Origin: Saprospiraceae bacterium
GTDB taxonomy: Bacteria; Bacteroidota; Bacteroidia; Chitinophagales; Saprospiraceae
Assembly (NCBI GenBank): GCA_019634045.1
Contig: JAHQWA010000120.1
Coordinates: 1-37,089, forward strand
Direction: 5' to 3'
DNA: 37,089 nt
Shown: positions 1 to 7,703 of the stretch, in pieces
Layout of the letters: each line of letters starts with the position of its first letter
Position numbering within the stretch: position 1 is the first letter of the stretch
Program-made: the position numbers and the translations under genes
The notes under the pieces: generated by a model
The model's database searches: none
Told to the model about the DNA's origin: nothing
The model's input: the letters and a program-made list of their open reading frames with translations, nothing else

Positions 1-351
1 AAAGCCCAAGATGGCTAGAGAGAGGGATAGGGCAGTCGCTAGGATCTTGACTTTATGCCTTTTGAGAAATTGCCACCCACGGAAGGAATTTAATTTGCTA
101 GTAGAGGTCGTACCATTTAGCTCGGCTAATTTTTCTTTCTTTAATGATAATAGGGTTTCGGCTGAAGTAATCCAGGCGGGGTTGCTCGCCACCTCATTAA
201 GATTCTTGATTAAGCGGGCATCCTTTCTCAAAGAAGGAGACGATTTGAGTGCAGCCTCAAGTTCCTCGCGCTCTGGCTCTGGTAACTGCCCTTTGGCATA
301 CTTCAGTAATCTATCCTCCTGTCCGAAATGCTGGCTGCGCCTTTTTTTCAT
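1..351 (-). CDS. Putative membrane-anchored sigma-factor partner (partial, runs off window)
   Basis: An open frame starts at an ATG whose complement is at 349-351 and stays open to base 1, giving 117 codons without a stop. The product starts MKKRRSQHFGQEDRLLKYAK. About 100 charged, mostly helical residues follow, then a basic stretch and a hydrophobic segment at the window edge (residues about 101-117), which looks like a single membrane helix. It lies 87 bases downstream of an ECF-like sigma factor on the same strand. In Bacteroidota that position often holds an anti-sigma factor or another membrane protein with a short cytoplasmic N-terminus. No zinc-finger HxxxCxxC anti-sigma motif is visible, so the anti-sigma role is inferred from context only. 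The C-terminal, probably periplasmic, part is outside the window. Confidence 0.6.
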   Translation of the reverse strand, partial: MKKRRSQHFGQEDRLLKYAKGQLPEPEREELEAALKSSPSLRKDARLIKNLNEVASNPAWITSAETLLSLKKEKLAELNGTTSTSKLNSFRGWQFLKRHKVKILATALSLSLAILGF

Positions 352-438
352 AGTACTAGTATTAGTATGTTATGGATTTAAAGTGCCGCATATGAAATGC
401 GCGTAAACCGGAAATGGGGTTTATTCTATCAAAGCAAT

Positions 439-1002
439 TTATTGGCCTTGCTTTTTGTCAAGTATCTTTCTCAGCCGCTTAAGGATTCTGAAATGAGCTA
501 CGTTGGGCTGTTTGATACTTAATTTTTTTCCGATATCCACTAGAGAGAGCCCCTCAAAATATCTGAGGCGGATAATCTCTTGGTCACGTCGACCTAAGGA
601 TTTGATATGTTTACTAATGGTAATCTTTTCTTCTAGACTTTCCATTTCTAGCTCGAATGAATTGAACTCAACTCCAGCCTCTAGGATTAGACTGGATTCA
701 TCATCTACTAGAACTTCTTTTTCTCGATATGGAGCTTTGAATTTTTTGTGTCGTTCTTCCTTATAGATATAGGAACCAACGGTACGGAGGTATCCGTAGA
801 ATTTCTCTTGATCTTTGTACTTGCCAGTTCTGACCAACTCCTGAACTTTCAGGATACTCAGAACCACTACATCCTCGGCTTCTTCAGCGGACCCTCCTTT
901 GAAGTGTACATCCTTGCGAATGCGTTGGCTGGCTTCGCTGTTATATATCTGCCGGAAGACCCGTTCATCTCCTTCTAGAAAAGCTTGTAAAAATGAGTTC
1001 AT
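439..1002 (-). CDS. RNA polymerase sigma factor, sigma-70/ECF-like
   Basis: This 187-residue protein has the two-domain layout of a small sigma factor. The N-terminal part (about residues 5-85) resembles region 2, with the acidic helix EEAEDVVVLSILKV. The C-terminal part (about 137-182) is a sigma region 4 helix-turn-helix, with RDQEIIRLRYFEGLSLVDIG followed by a recognition helix around KQPNVAHFRILKRL. It would direct RNA polymerase to a specific promoter set. The linker between the domains (about 95-130) is long and acidic. A membrane protein gene follows on the same strand, suggesting a sigma/anti-sigma pair. No clear housekeeping promoter was found upstream, which would fit autoregulation, but that is inference. 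Confidence 0.85.
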   Translation of the reverse strand: MNSFLQAFLEGDERVFRQIYNSEASQRIRKDVHFKGGSAEEAEDVVVLSILKVQELVRTGKYKDQEKFYGYLRTVGSYIYKEERHKKFKAPYREKEVLVDDESSLILEAGVEFNSFELEMESLEEKITISKHIKSLGRRDQEIIRLRYFEGLSLVDIGKKLSIKQPNVAHFRILKRLRKILDKKQGQ

Positions 1003-1228
1003 TGGTATGTGATCTTACTTCCATTATGTGGGTTTAGACCTCAATCATTACACCTGCGAACAAAAAAATCAATTTTATTTTGGATTGCAGAAACTTTCTA
1101 ATGCCGCTTTTGTGTTAACGAAAAATTAAAATAAGTGAAAATTATGGATCAGCTTGTAACTATTTCGAAATTGAAGTCCATATAATAATATAAGTAAAAC
1201 TCCCCAGGCATATCCAAACAGAAGTTTA

Positions 1229-1393
1229 TGTTCAGGTTTGGCGATCGCTTTTGGAGGAGAAAAGTGTCATTTTTTTGCTGAGACAAGGCGCTTTTCGCAG
1301 GCCATATTTGGAAGATACGGTCAAGGAAAGCAACGAAATATCAGCAAAAAAGAGGCGATTTTCCACCCAAAGTGTGATGGCCAAACATGAACA
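1229..1393. repeat. 165-base near-palindromic element, copy 1
   Basis: The outer arms TGTTCAGGTTTGGC (1229-1242) and GCCAAACATGAACA (1380-1393) are complementary at 13 of 14 positions. The inner arms TTTTTTGCTGA (1271-1281) and TCAGCAAAAAA (1341-1351) pair perfectly, and the sequence between outer and inner arms is also largely complementary. The centre has CGCAGGC (1296-1302) followed by a small hairpin TATTT-GGA-AGATA (1305-1317) and CGG. A second copy of the same length and core lies at 21477-21638. The arms differ in sequence between copies but remain palindromic, so the fold appears to be conserved. No coding potential is seen. It could be a structured RNA or a MITE/REP-like DNA element; the sequence does not decide which. 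Confidence 0.7.
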
Positions 1394-1600
1394 AAGTCAG
1401 TCTTGACTTTTAACCACCAGCAGGCGGTGCGAAACACTATACTGTATTTTCAACAGTAGCAGCCTGTCTTGAATGACCTTAGATTCTATTATGGATTTAG
1501 GATTGTTTATTGCCTTTATTCAGACTCGTCTCATATTAGTTTTTCCCTATGTAATGATCTTAAAAGATTGGCACTGGTATACCTATGGATAGGCTATGCT

Positions 1601-1615
1601 AGTGGAAATTCCACT
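1601..1615. repeat. Short perfect palindrome AGTGGAA-A-TTCCACT
   Basis: Seven-base arms flank a single central A. The site lies 130 bases upstream of the secreted-protein gene and could be an operator. A single half-site-like AAGTGG recurs shortly downstream. No regulator can be assigned from the sequence. Confidence 0.35.
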
Positions 1616-1744
1616 TAATAAGCAGATGGCTTAAAGTGGCGTGTTCTATTAAATGTTTGTCATGCTCTTTTGCTGGAGATGCATTTGGTAAAAGTTGTCT
1701 GGTGTCAATCCAACTTCGCACGGAATCAATAACAAAAACGTAAT

Positions 1745-2674
1745 ATGAAAGACTGGAAGCCAATCAAGTCTGTTCTACTGTTTCTGCTACTTTACCCAAT
1801 TGTATTGGGCGCTAATATTAGAGAGGAACTGGGAGCAATTATCAAGGCTACAACCAACAAAGGGGAGGGGATACTGGCTAAGGTGGATACGGTTTTTACC
1901 AAAAAGTGGAAATCTAAAGGGCTGAAATTTAGGTGGCATCGTAGTATCAAAGGAGCAAATGATTATAAGTTACTTGATGAAAAATGGGGGACTTTTCATG
2001 TATTTGATATTGCCGCCACACCTGGCATTTGGTATGAATATAAAGTTGAGGTGAAAGGGAAAGGAAGTGCAATCTTCTTTCTAAGTTCCACTTCGCCTGT
2101 TGTAGGTTACCGTCCACCCAGCTCGGGTAAGGCCATTGCTGCTGCATTCAAAATGGCAGCGCCTTATCAGTATAAGGGTGAAATCTACATCGACTTTGAT
2201 TTCAAGGATGAAAATGGAGGATGGGTACTGCCTGACAGTGCCGTCTACCACATTCAGTATGATGCGGAATTGGATAAAGGGTGGGTTTTCGATCTCGGTA
2301 ATGGTTCCATCAAGACCCAGTACGGGGAGCTAGAAACGACGCAGTCACGGATCAAGATTAAAAAACTAGCAGGATTGAAGAAGATGGAAATTTGCATCCG
2401 CATGATCCAGAACGGCCGGCTTTCTCGCTTCTTCTGTACAAGTTTGGATTTGCGAAAACTACCCAATAAACGCCCCACAGACATGGCTTTATTGGGGCCA
2501 GCACAACCCATCTTGGAGCAGGGAACCAGCGGAAAGACCTTGAGTTTGCCAAAGAGAAACCACAAAAACGATCCATTTAAAGAAGAAAGAAGGCTGGCAA
2601 AACTAGTACCGTTTTCTAAAGCCGCCATCCGTCGCCAATCCCAAAAACAAAGATTATTCAGGAGAGTTTCCTAA
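1745..2674 (+). CDS. Secreted protein of unknown function
   Basis: This 309-residue protein opens with an N-terminal signal peptide: a lysine-containing start, a hydrophobic core LLFLLLYPIVLG, and likely cleavage after residue 22 or 23. Residues about 25-125 contain a WYEYKVEVKGKG stretch typical of the last strands of a fibronectin-III-like beta sandwich, so a small beta-rich domain is likely. Residues about 135-235 look like a second beta-rich domain, with GEIYIDFDFKDENGGW near its start. The last 70 residues are basic and low in structure. I do not recognise the family. The gene stands alone and ends in a strong terminator at 2737-2770. It may be a cell-surface or outer-membrane-associated protein, but nothing shows its substrate or partner. 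Confidence 0.75.
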   Translation: MKDWKPIKSVLLFLLLYPIVLGANIREELGAIIKATTNKGEGILAKVDTVFTKKWKSKGLKFRWHRSIKGANDYKLLDEKWGTFHVFDIAATPGIWYEYKVEVKGKGSAIFFLSSTSPVVGYRPPSSGKAIAAAFKMAAPYQYKGEIYIDFDFKDENGGWVLPDSAVYHIQYDAELDKGWVFDLGNGSIKTQYGELETTQSRIKIKKLAGLKKMEICIRMIQNGRLSRFFCTSLDLRKLPNKRPTDMALLGPAQPILEQGTSGKTLSLPKRNHKNDPFKEERRLAKLVPFSKAAIRRQSQKQRLFRRVS

Positions 2675-2736
2675 GAAGCCTTATATTAGCCGCATCTAAA
2701 CGACACAGAATCAAGAAACAAATCATAATCTTGGTT

Positions 2737-2770
2737 GGGGACTTGCCTTAGGGTAAGTCCCCTTCTTTTT
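2737..2770 (+). terminator. Rho-independent terminator
   Basis: GGGGACTTGCC (2737-2747) pairs with GGTAAGTCCCC (2752-2762) in an 11-base stem with one G-U pair and a four-base loop, followed by TTCTTTTT. It ends the secreted-protein transcript 60 bases after the stop codon and separates it from the convergent acetyltransferase gene. Confidence 0.9.
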
Positions 2771-2781
2771 GCTGACCTGTT

Positions 2782-3252
2782 CTATTCTACTCGTTTCTCC
2801 ATGATAAAGTTTCGTAAGACGATACCATAGCGGCGGACTTCATTGACTCTAATCAATTGATACCCTCGCTTCTCAAAAAAGGGGCGCGCCGTGATGCTGG
2901 CAGCCAACTCAATTCGGGCGCCACCGTTCCTCTTTACCTCTTGTTCTAACTGCTCCACCAAAGCAGTGGCGATGCCCTGCCCCTGAAAATCTTTATGTGT
3001 GTAGACCATATCAATATTACAGCCATCGGCTTCCAAATTAGCGAAGCCGACGAGGTGGCCATTGATTTCGGCGAGGAGGGTGCGCTGTCTGAGGAGGCGT
3101 TCTTGCCATTGCTGGAGGTCCGGAGCTTGACTGGGTACCCAGGCTTCGACTTCCTCGGGCGTGTAATGTTGGAGGTTGACGGAGTGAACGGTGTCGTAGA
3201 AGAGTTGATAGACAGCAGCGGTGTCGTCAGCCTTGAATGGGCGGATGTGCAT
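2782..3252 (-). CDS. GNAT family N-acetyltransferase
   Basis: This 156-residue protein fits a single GNAT domain. The acetyl-CoA-binding loop QGQGIA is at residues 90-95, after the strand DMVYTHKDF and before the helix TALVEQLEQEV. A C-terminal strand carries FFEKRGYQLI, typical of the end of the fold. The N-terminal helix with HYTPEEVEAWVP resembles YafP/PhnO-like acetyltransferases, so a small-molecule or amino-acid substrate is likely but cannot be named. The gene lies 58 bases downstream of metG on the same strand with no terminator between, and is probably cotranscribed with it. Calling the superfamily is safe; calling the substrate is not. Confidence 0.9.
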   Translation of the reverse strand: MHIRPFKADDTAAVYQLFYDTVHSVNLQHYTPEEVEAWVPSQAPDLQQWQERLLRQRTLLAEINGHLVGFANLEADGCNIDMVYTHKDFQGQGIATALVEQLEQEVKRNGGARIELAASITARPFFEKRGYQLIRVNEVRRYGIVLRNFIMEKRVE

Positions 3253-3310
3253 GAAGCGTAAGATATAGCAGGAGAGGCACGGATGAAACCGCGCCCCTCT
3301 GTGGGTTTCT

Positions 3311-5431
3311 TTATTTCACAACAAAACCATTCCCAATGGTTTCATTAGGGCGGACAAAGCTGAGTTTGCCCTCGTCATTTTCAGCCATCAAAATCATGCC
3401 TTGTGATAACACCCCTCGAAGCTTCCGTGGAGCTAGATTTGCCACCAGGACAATTTCTTGACCTACGACTTCTTCTGGCTTGTATTGCAAGGCAATGCCT
3501 GAGACAACCGTTCTTTCTTCCATCCCTAAATCGACGGATAATTTCAACAGTTTATCTGCCTTTGGGATGGCCTCAGCGGCGGTGATCGTTCCGGTCCGAA
3601 GATCTAATTTGACAAAATCGTCAAATTGAATTTCGTCTTTCAATGGCTCCCTTTCTGGCCCCTTTTCAGCAGCGAGAATGTCCTCTAATTTATTCTTCTG
3701 ACGATTCACGATTTCCAATCGACTTGCGTCTCTGCGGTCATTGATTTTAGGAAATAATACACCTGATTGCCCTACCTTATGACCGGCCGCTATTAGCGCC
3801 TGACCCGCCTTGATTTGCTCCAATACACTTTGTAGGTCACCGTTTGCAGTCTCACCCAATCCCAAAAATGCTCGAATTTTTGGACTGGTAAATGGAATGA
3901 ACGGTTCACATAAGATGCTCAGCAAGCTAGCAATCTGTAAGCAGACAAACAGACACTCTTTTACGACCGCACTATCTGGATCTTCCTTCCAAATCTTCCA
4001 AGGAGAAACATCCTGTAGATAAGTATTGCCGTAAGAAGACAACTCCATTAGGGCCAAAGCAGCCTGCTTAAAGCTGAAGGCATCCAGTTCTTGGGTGATC
4101 TTATCAACGATGGCAATGGCTTCGGCTAGTTTCTCTTTTAGATCAACATCGATGGCCGGAGCAGCACCTTCGTAGTATTTATTGGTCAAGACAACCACAC
4201 GATTCAAGAAATTACCTAGGTTGTCGGCCAATTCATTGTCATAGAATTCAATAAATTCATCCCATTTGAAGTCGCTATCACGATTCTCAGGAAGGTTGCG
4301 AAGCAAGGCATAGCGCAGAGCATCCTCCTTGTTGGGGAAATCCTTAAATGCTTCTAAATACTCATGTTGTTCTATGCCCCAACCTCTTGATTTTGAAAAC
4401 TTTTGGCCTTCAAAATTTAGAAATTGGTTTGCGGGCACATTCCTTGGCAAGGCATAATCTCCGTAAGCCTTGAGCATAGCAGGGAAGATGATGCAGTGGA
4501 AAACGATGTTGTCCTTTCCAATAAAATGGATCAGTTCTACATCCTCTCCTTTCCAGTATTCTTCCCAATCTTTGCCATTGTCCAGCGCCCATTGCTTAGT
4601 AGAAGAAATATAGCCGATGGGGGCATCAAACCATACATACAGTACCTTCCCTTCTGCACCTTCCAGCGGCACGGGAATACCCCAGTCTAAGTCTCGGGTA
4701 ATGGCCCTAGGTTGCAGACCATTATTTAACCAGGACAGGCATTGACCTAGTACGTGCTTCTTCCACTTCTTCGCATCATGATGGGCTACTCCATCTAAAG
4801 TACCTTCCGATATCCACTCCTTTAACCATTCTTCGTGCTTGTCCAGCTTGAAGTACCACAGTTTGGTTTCTTTCAAGACAGGGCTCTTACCACTCAGGGT
4901 AGATACCGGGTTGATGAGTTCAGTAGGGGAGAGGTCAGAACCACAATTTTCACACTGATCTCCATAAGCTTCAGGGTGGCTACAGCGTGGGCAGGTGCCT
5001 TTGATGTAGCGATCTGCTAGAAACTGATTGTAATCCTCATCATAATACTGTTCGATCGTTCGCACCTCAAATTCATCTCCTTTTTCGTTTAGCTTGGTAA
5101 AGAACTCCTGAGAGGTCTCATGGTGAAGCTTGGCACTGGTGCGATGATAGTGATCGAAAGAAATCCCCAGGTCCTTGAAAGTTTGCTTGTTGAGCTCGTG
5201 ATAAGTATCGATGATCTCCTTTGGAGAACGCCCCTCCTTTTTTGCCCTCATAGTGATGGCTGCTCCATGCTCATCGGAGCCACAAACCCATAAAACATCC
5301 TTTCCAAGTAGGCGTAGGTAACGCACATATATATCCGCCGGTAAATAGGCCCCCGCTAGGTGTCCTAAGTGTAAGGCACCATTGGCGTAGGGAAGGGCGG
5401 AAGTAACTAATATTTTTTTCTTTTCGCTCAT
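3311..5431 (-). CDS. metG: Methionyl-tRNA synthetase
   Basis: MetRS charges tRNA-Met with methionine in the cytoplasm and is essential for translation. The 706-residue protein has the class I signature HLGH at residues 21-24 in the context PYANGALHLGHLAGAY. The zinc knuckle has cysteines at 147, 150, 160 and 163. The second ATP-binding signature is KFSKS at 344-348. The anticodon-binding helical domain spans about 390-540. A C-terminal OB-fold tRNA-binding domain starts near residue 600 with FDDFVKLDLRTGTI; this dimerisation domain occurs in the long MetRS form. Length and domain order are normal. The acetyltransferase gene follows directly and a small Rof-like gene lies 242 bases upstream on the same strand. 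Confidence 0.98.
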   Translation of the reverse strand: MSEKKKILVTSALPYANGALHLGHLAGAYLPADIYVRYLRLLGKDVLWVCGSDEHGAAITMRAKKEGRSPKEIIDTYHELNKQTFKDLGISFDHYHRTSAKLHHETSQEFFTKLNEKGDEFEVRTIEQYYDEDYNQFLADRYIKGTCPRCSHPEAYGDQCENCGSDLSPTELINPVSTLSGKSPVLKETKLWYFKLDKHEEWLKEWISEGTLDGVAHHDAKKWKKHVLGQCLSWLNNGLQPRAITRDLDWGIPVPLEGAEGKVLYVWFDAPIGYISSTKQWALDNGKDWEEYWKGEDVELIHFIGKDNIVFHCIIFPAMLKAYGDYALPRNVPANQFLNFEGQKFSKSRGWGIEQHEYLEAFKDFPNKEDALRYALLRNLPENRDSDFKWDEFIEFYDNELADNLGNFLNRVVVLTNKYYEGAAPAIDVDLKEKLAEAIAIVDKITQELDAFSFKQAALALMELSSYGNTYLQDVSPWKIWKEDPDSAVVKECLFVCLQIASLLSILCEPFIPFTSPKIRAFLGLGETANGDLQSVLEQIKAGQALIAAGHKVGQSGVLFPKINDRRDASRLEIVNRQKNKLEDILAAEKGPEREPLKDEIQFDDFVKLDLRTGTITAAEAIPKADKLLKLSVDLGMEERTVVSGIALQYKPEEVVGQEIVLVANLAPRKLRGVLSQGMILMAENDEGKLSFVRPNETIGNGFVVK

Positions 5432-5673
5432 TATTAGCTATTTATAATCTCAGGAATCCAGTAATGTTTGATGGGATTATAGGATACCTAAGAGCCGTAT
5501 TTTCTAAATGAATGGATTATTCGTGCTCTAAATGACAGATCTCTCTCAAATCGCTGCGAATATACAGGTTTGAATGGAGATTTACCAGTAGCATAAATGG
5601 GACGGTCTATAAACCGCAACTGGTGAAGTTCATGCCAATGGCACGAGAAAAATAAGTGGTAGGAAATTGGAGG

Positions 5674-5889
5674 CTAGGCCCCCATACGATTGATGGAGAG
5701 AATAGAGGAGATGAGAATCGGAAGGCCCGATTCTAGAATAAGGAAATCGATTTGACTGCGGGTAAAGATATCCCGGATTATTCCTTGTTCTACCGTAGTA
5801 CTGCCAAGCTGCGTCTTGTAGACGATCTCACAGGGGATCTTAGCTTTCGACAGCTCAGTAATCTTATTATGTATAAGCGTATCTGTCAT
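5674..5889 (-). CDS. Small Rof-like protein
   Basis: This 71-residue protein matches the C-terminal half of the Rof-like protein at 25013-25264. The segment IIRDIFTRSQIDFLILESG lines up with IKDLYVKEKVEYMVLDNG, followed in both by a strand and a short Ile/Leu-rich end. Rof (YaeO) is a small Sm-like-fold protein that binds Rho and blocks termination. Here the conserved N-terminal YQPI-C motif is missing, so binding to Rho is uncertain and the protein may only share the fold. The gene lies upstream of metG on the same strand and could be read with it. The upstream region (5890-6028) is shared with the divergent ECF sigma operon. Confidence 0.65.
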   Translation of the reverse strand: MTDTLIHNKITELSKAKIPCEIVYKTQLGSTTVEQGIIRDIFTRSQIDFLILESGLPILISSILSINRMGA

Positions 5890-6028
5890 GGCAGAATTAA
5901 TTAATGGTTACAATCACTCACAACAGTTGTTCGAATAAAAAAGTTCCCGAAAAAAAATTACATAAAAACAGGCTTCGGGCGCAAGTTCTTACATTAGTTG
6001 GTATCTAAGGTTTATAAAGGACGAATAA

Positions 6029-6604
6029 TTGAACGATCAAAACCTATTAACCGCTTTACAGATTGGGTCCGAGCAGGGGTACAAGGAACTGGTAGATCTC
6101 TACCAGGAAAAGGTGCTGAATATCTGTTTAGGGTATTTTCCAGTGTATCAGGATGCTGAAGACCTGACACAGGAGGTATTCGTAAAGTTGTTCGAAACGA
6201 TCGACAATTTTCGGGGGGAAGCCAGCTTAAGTACTTGGGTGTATCGGGTCGCTGTGAACAAATGCCTGGAGAAATTACGCTACCGAAAACGCGGTAAGCG
6301 CATGGCTTTTTTTCAGTCTTTGATCGGCTTGGAAGAACACGCAAGTCATATAGCCAGCTCCTTTGATCATCCCGGCGTAAGCCTGGAAAATAAGGAGCGC
6401 ACGCAATTGCTGTATCAGCATATTGCCCGCTTGGCAGAAAAGCAACGAACTGCATTTATCTTGAATCGGATGGAAGGACTAAGTTATCAGGAGATAGCAG
6501 GTGTGATGGAGGTGAGCCTTTCTTCAGTTGAATCCTTGCTTTTTAGAGCGAAGCAAAACTTAAAGAAGAGCCTTAGACACTATTACGAAAAACAAATGAT
6601 TTAA
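6029..6604 (+). CDS. ECF RNA polymerase sigma factor
   Basis: This 191-residue ECF-group sigma factor is of the SigW/RpoE kind. Region 2 includes the core-binding helix DAEDLTQEVFVKLFETI (about residues 46-62), followed by FRGEASLSTWVYRVAVNKCL, the -10-recognition part. Region 4 is LSYQEIAGVMEVSLSSVESL followed by FRAKQNLKK (about 152-180). The start is a TTG at 6029: an in-frame stop (6026-6028) precedes it, AAAGGA lies about 8 bases upstream, and no ATG occurs in frame before residue 90. The gene overlaps nothing and is followed one base after its stop by a membrane protein gene, then by a CpxP-like gene. This order suggests an envelope-stress regulon controlled by sequestration at the membrane. 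Confidence 0.93.
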   Translation: MNDQNLLTALQIGSEQGYKELVDLYQEKVLNICLGYFPVYQDAEDLTQEVFVKLFETIDNFRGEASLSTWVYRVAVNKCLEKLRYRKRGKRMAFFQSLIGLEEHASHIASSFDHPGVSLENKERTQLLYQHIARLAEKQRTAFILNRMEGLSYQEIAGVMEVSLSSVESLLFRAKQNLKKSLRHYYEKQMI

Positions 6605-6605
6605 T

Positions 6606-6923
6606 ATGGATAAATCTCGACATGACATTGAAGCAGAGATAGAACGGACGCTAGGGACGGTTGATGAGATCGGACGCGTGGACGGTAATCCGTATCTATA
6701 TACTCGCATCAAGGAGAGAAGGAGACAACCGCAAGCACAGCGGGGCAATAAGCTCGGTGCTATATGGGGTGTAGCCTTGGCAGCTTTGCTCTTCCTCATT
6801 AATATCAGCTCCGTTTTTGTTTACTATCAAAAATCGCTTCAGGCCGATCAAGCCGCGGGGATTGAGGCCATTGCGAGTGAGTATGGGTTAATGGATGAGG
6901 AAGCGGCTTGGGATGGGTATTGA
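6606..6923 (+). CDS. Small single-helix membrane protein, probable anti-sigma factor
   Basis: This 105-residue protein has a charged cytoplasmic N-terminus (about residues 1-48), one transmembrane helix (about 50-72, IWGVALAALLFLINISSVFV) and a short acidic tail outside. The start codon lies one base after the stop of the ECF sigma gene, so the two are almost certainly translated together. That coupling, the topology and the following CpxP-like gene make an anti-sigma role likely. There is no zinc-binding HxxxCxxC motif, so it does not belong to the ZAS anti-sigma group, and the assignment rests on context. Confidence 0.75.
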   Translation: MDKSRHDIEAEIERTLGTVDEIGRVDGNPYLYTRIKERRRQPQAQRGNKLGAIWGVALAALLFLINISSVFVYYQKSLQADQAAGIEAIASEYGLMDEEAAWDGY

Positions 6924-7090
6924 AATGAAAGACGAATGATTAATGAATAATAGATCATGGGCGGCGAAGAAGGAGAATGAAAAATGGTGAGGGTAACCGG
7001 TGAAGAAATGAAGAAGGGAGCGCCATTGATGAAAAAAGGTACCATTATCCGTTTTGACTTCAAACGCTGCATTCATTAAGACAGACTATT

Positions 7091-7561
7091 ATGACAAATC
7101 TAAAGAATCTAGCTTTGGTAGCCTTGCTGCTAATGAATATAGTACTCGTAATTATGCTTTGGGTGCAACCTATGCCACATGAGAAGATGGCAAGGATGCC
7201 AGAAAAAGGTACAGCTCCACCCCCCCGTAGAGCGGAAGGATTCCTGGTCAAAGCCTTGAATTTGAACGAAGAACAGCGGGTTCAACTCAAAACCTTACGA
7301 GACGAACATTTCGAGTTTACACGAGAAATTCATCAAAGGGGTAGAACGGTGAAAAAGGAGATGTTTGATGCGCTACTTTCCAGTGTTCCTGATACTTCAG
7401 CTGCCCTGCAGTTTGCGGCTGAATATGGAGGACAATTGCAAAAGATTGATGAAGCCCTGATCCAACACTATCTGGACATACGGGCCATCTGCACGCCGGA
7501 GCAGCAGGAGGAGTTGAGGAAAGTGTTTAGAAAAGCGATTCGGCGTCCTCGACCGAGATAA
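7091..7561 (+). CDS. Spy/CpxP-like periplasmic protein (heavy-metal-sensor type)
   Basis: This 156-residue protein has an N-terminal signal anchor (about residues 5-27, LALVALLLMNIVLVIMLWV), a proline-rich linker and a helical domain from about residue 50. The pattern LNLNEEQRVQLKTLRDEH, a long central helix, and CTPEQQEELRKVFRKAI near the C-terminus match the repeated LTxEQ-type motif of Spy, CpxP, ZraP and CnrX proteins. These sense misfolded protein or metals in the periplasm. The gene is third in the sigma/membrane-protein/CpxP order, 167 bases after the second gene and before a terminator. It probably senses stress or metal for the sigma factor, as CnrX does for CnrH; that analogy is inferred. 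A 23-codon frame (7008-7079) lies just upstream but has no independent support. Confidence 0.85.
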   Translation: MTNLKNLALVALLLMNIVLVIMLWVQPMPHEKMARMPEKGTAPPPRRAEGFLVKALNLNEEQRVQLKTLRDEHFEFTREIHQRGRTVKKEMFDALLSSVPDTSAALQFAAEYGGQLQKIDEALIQHYLDIRAICTPEQQEELRKVFRKAIRRPRPR

Positions 7562-7581
7562 GTTCCCTTTTTTCCTATCAG

Positions 7582-7616
7582 CGTAGCTCGGCAAGGTGTT
7601 GAGCTGCGTTTTTTTT
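7582..7616 (+). terminator. Rho-independent terminator of the ECF sigma operon
   Basis: CGTAGCTC (7582-7589) pairs with GAGCTGCG (7601-7608), with one G-U pair and an 11-base loop, followed by eight T. It lies 20 bases after the stop of the CpxP-like gene. Confidence 0.9.
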
Positions 7617-7703
7617 ATGATTGACTTCGACAGATTTGTGATCATTTCTTACCTTTCAGCTGTTCAAATTAAGCTCTTCACTAGAATTTAAATACATAAA
7701 CAT

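Larger units (their letters stand above)
1003..1744. other. Gene-free stretch with palindromic element
   Basis: These 742 bases lie between the divergent sigma-factor gene and the secreted-protein gene, and no convincing open frame is present. The stretch holds the 165-base inverted-repeat element at 1229-1393 and a short perfect palindrome at 1601-1615. The rest is AT-rich and shows no recognised promoter or RNA gene. Confidence 0.6.

Noticed and set aside
11..406. Plus-strand open frame of 131 codons at the window start
   Set aside because: The opposite strand carries a better frame (1-351) that starts with ATG after a sigma factor gene and encodes a sensible membrane protein; the plus frame is its shadow.
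2254..2628. Minus-strand frame of 124 codons inside the secreted-protein gene
   Set aside because: The plus-strand gene has a signal peptide, domain-like composition and its own terminator; the minus frame has none of these.
7008..7079. 23-codon frame between the putative anti-sigma and CpxP-like genes
   Set aside because: The region has several ATGs by chance and the Lys-rich peptide has no recognisable feature; only its position favours it.
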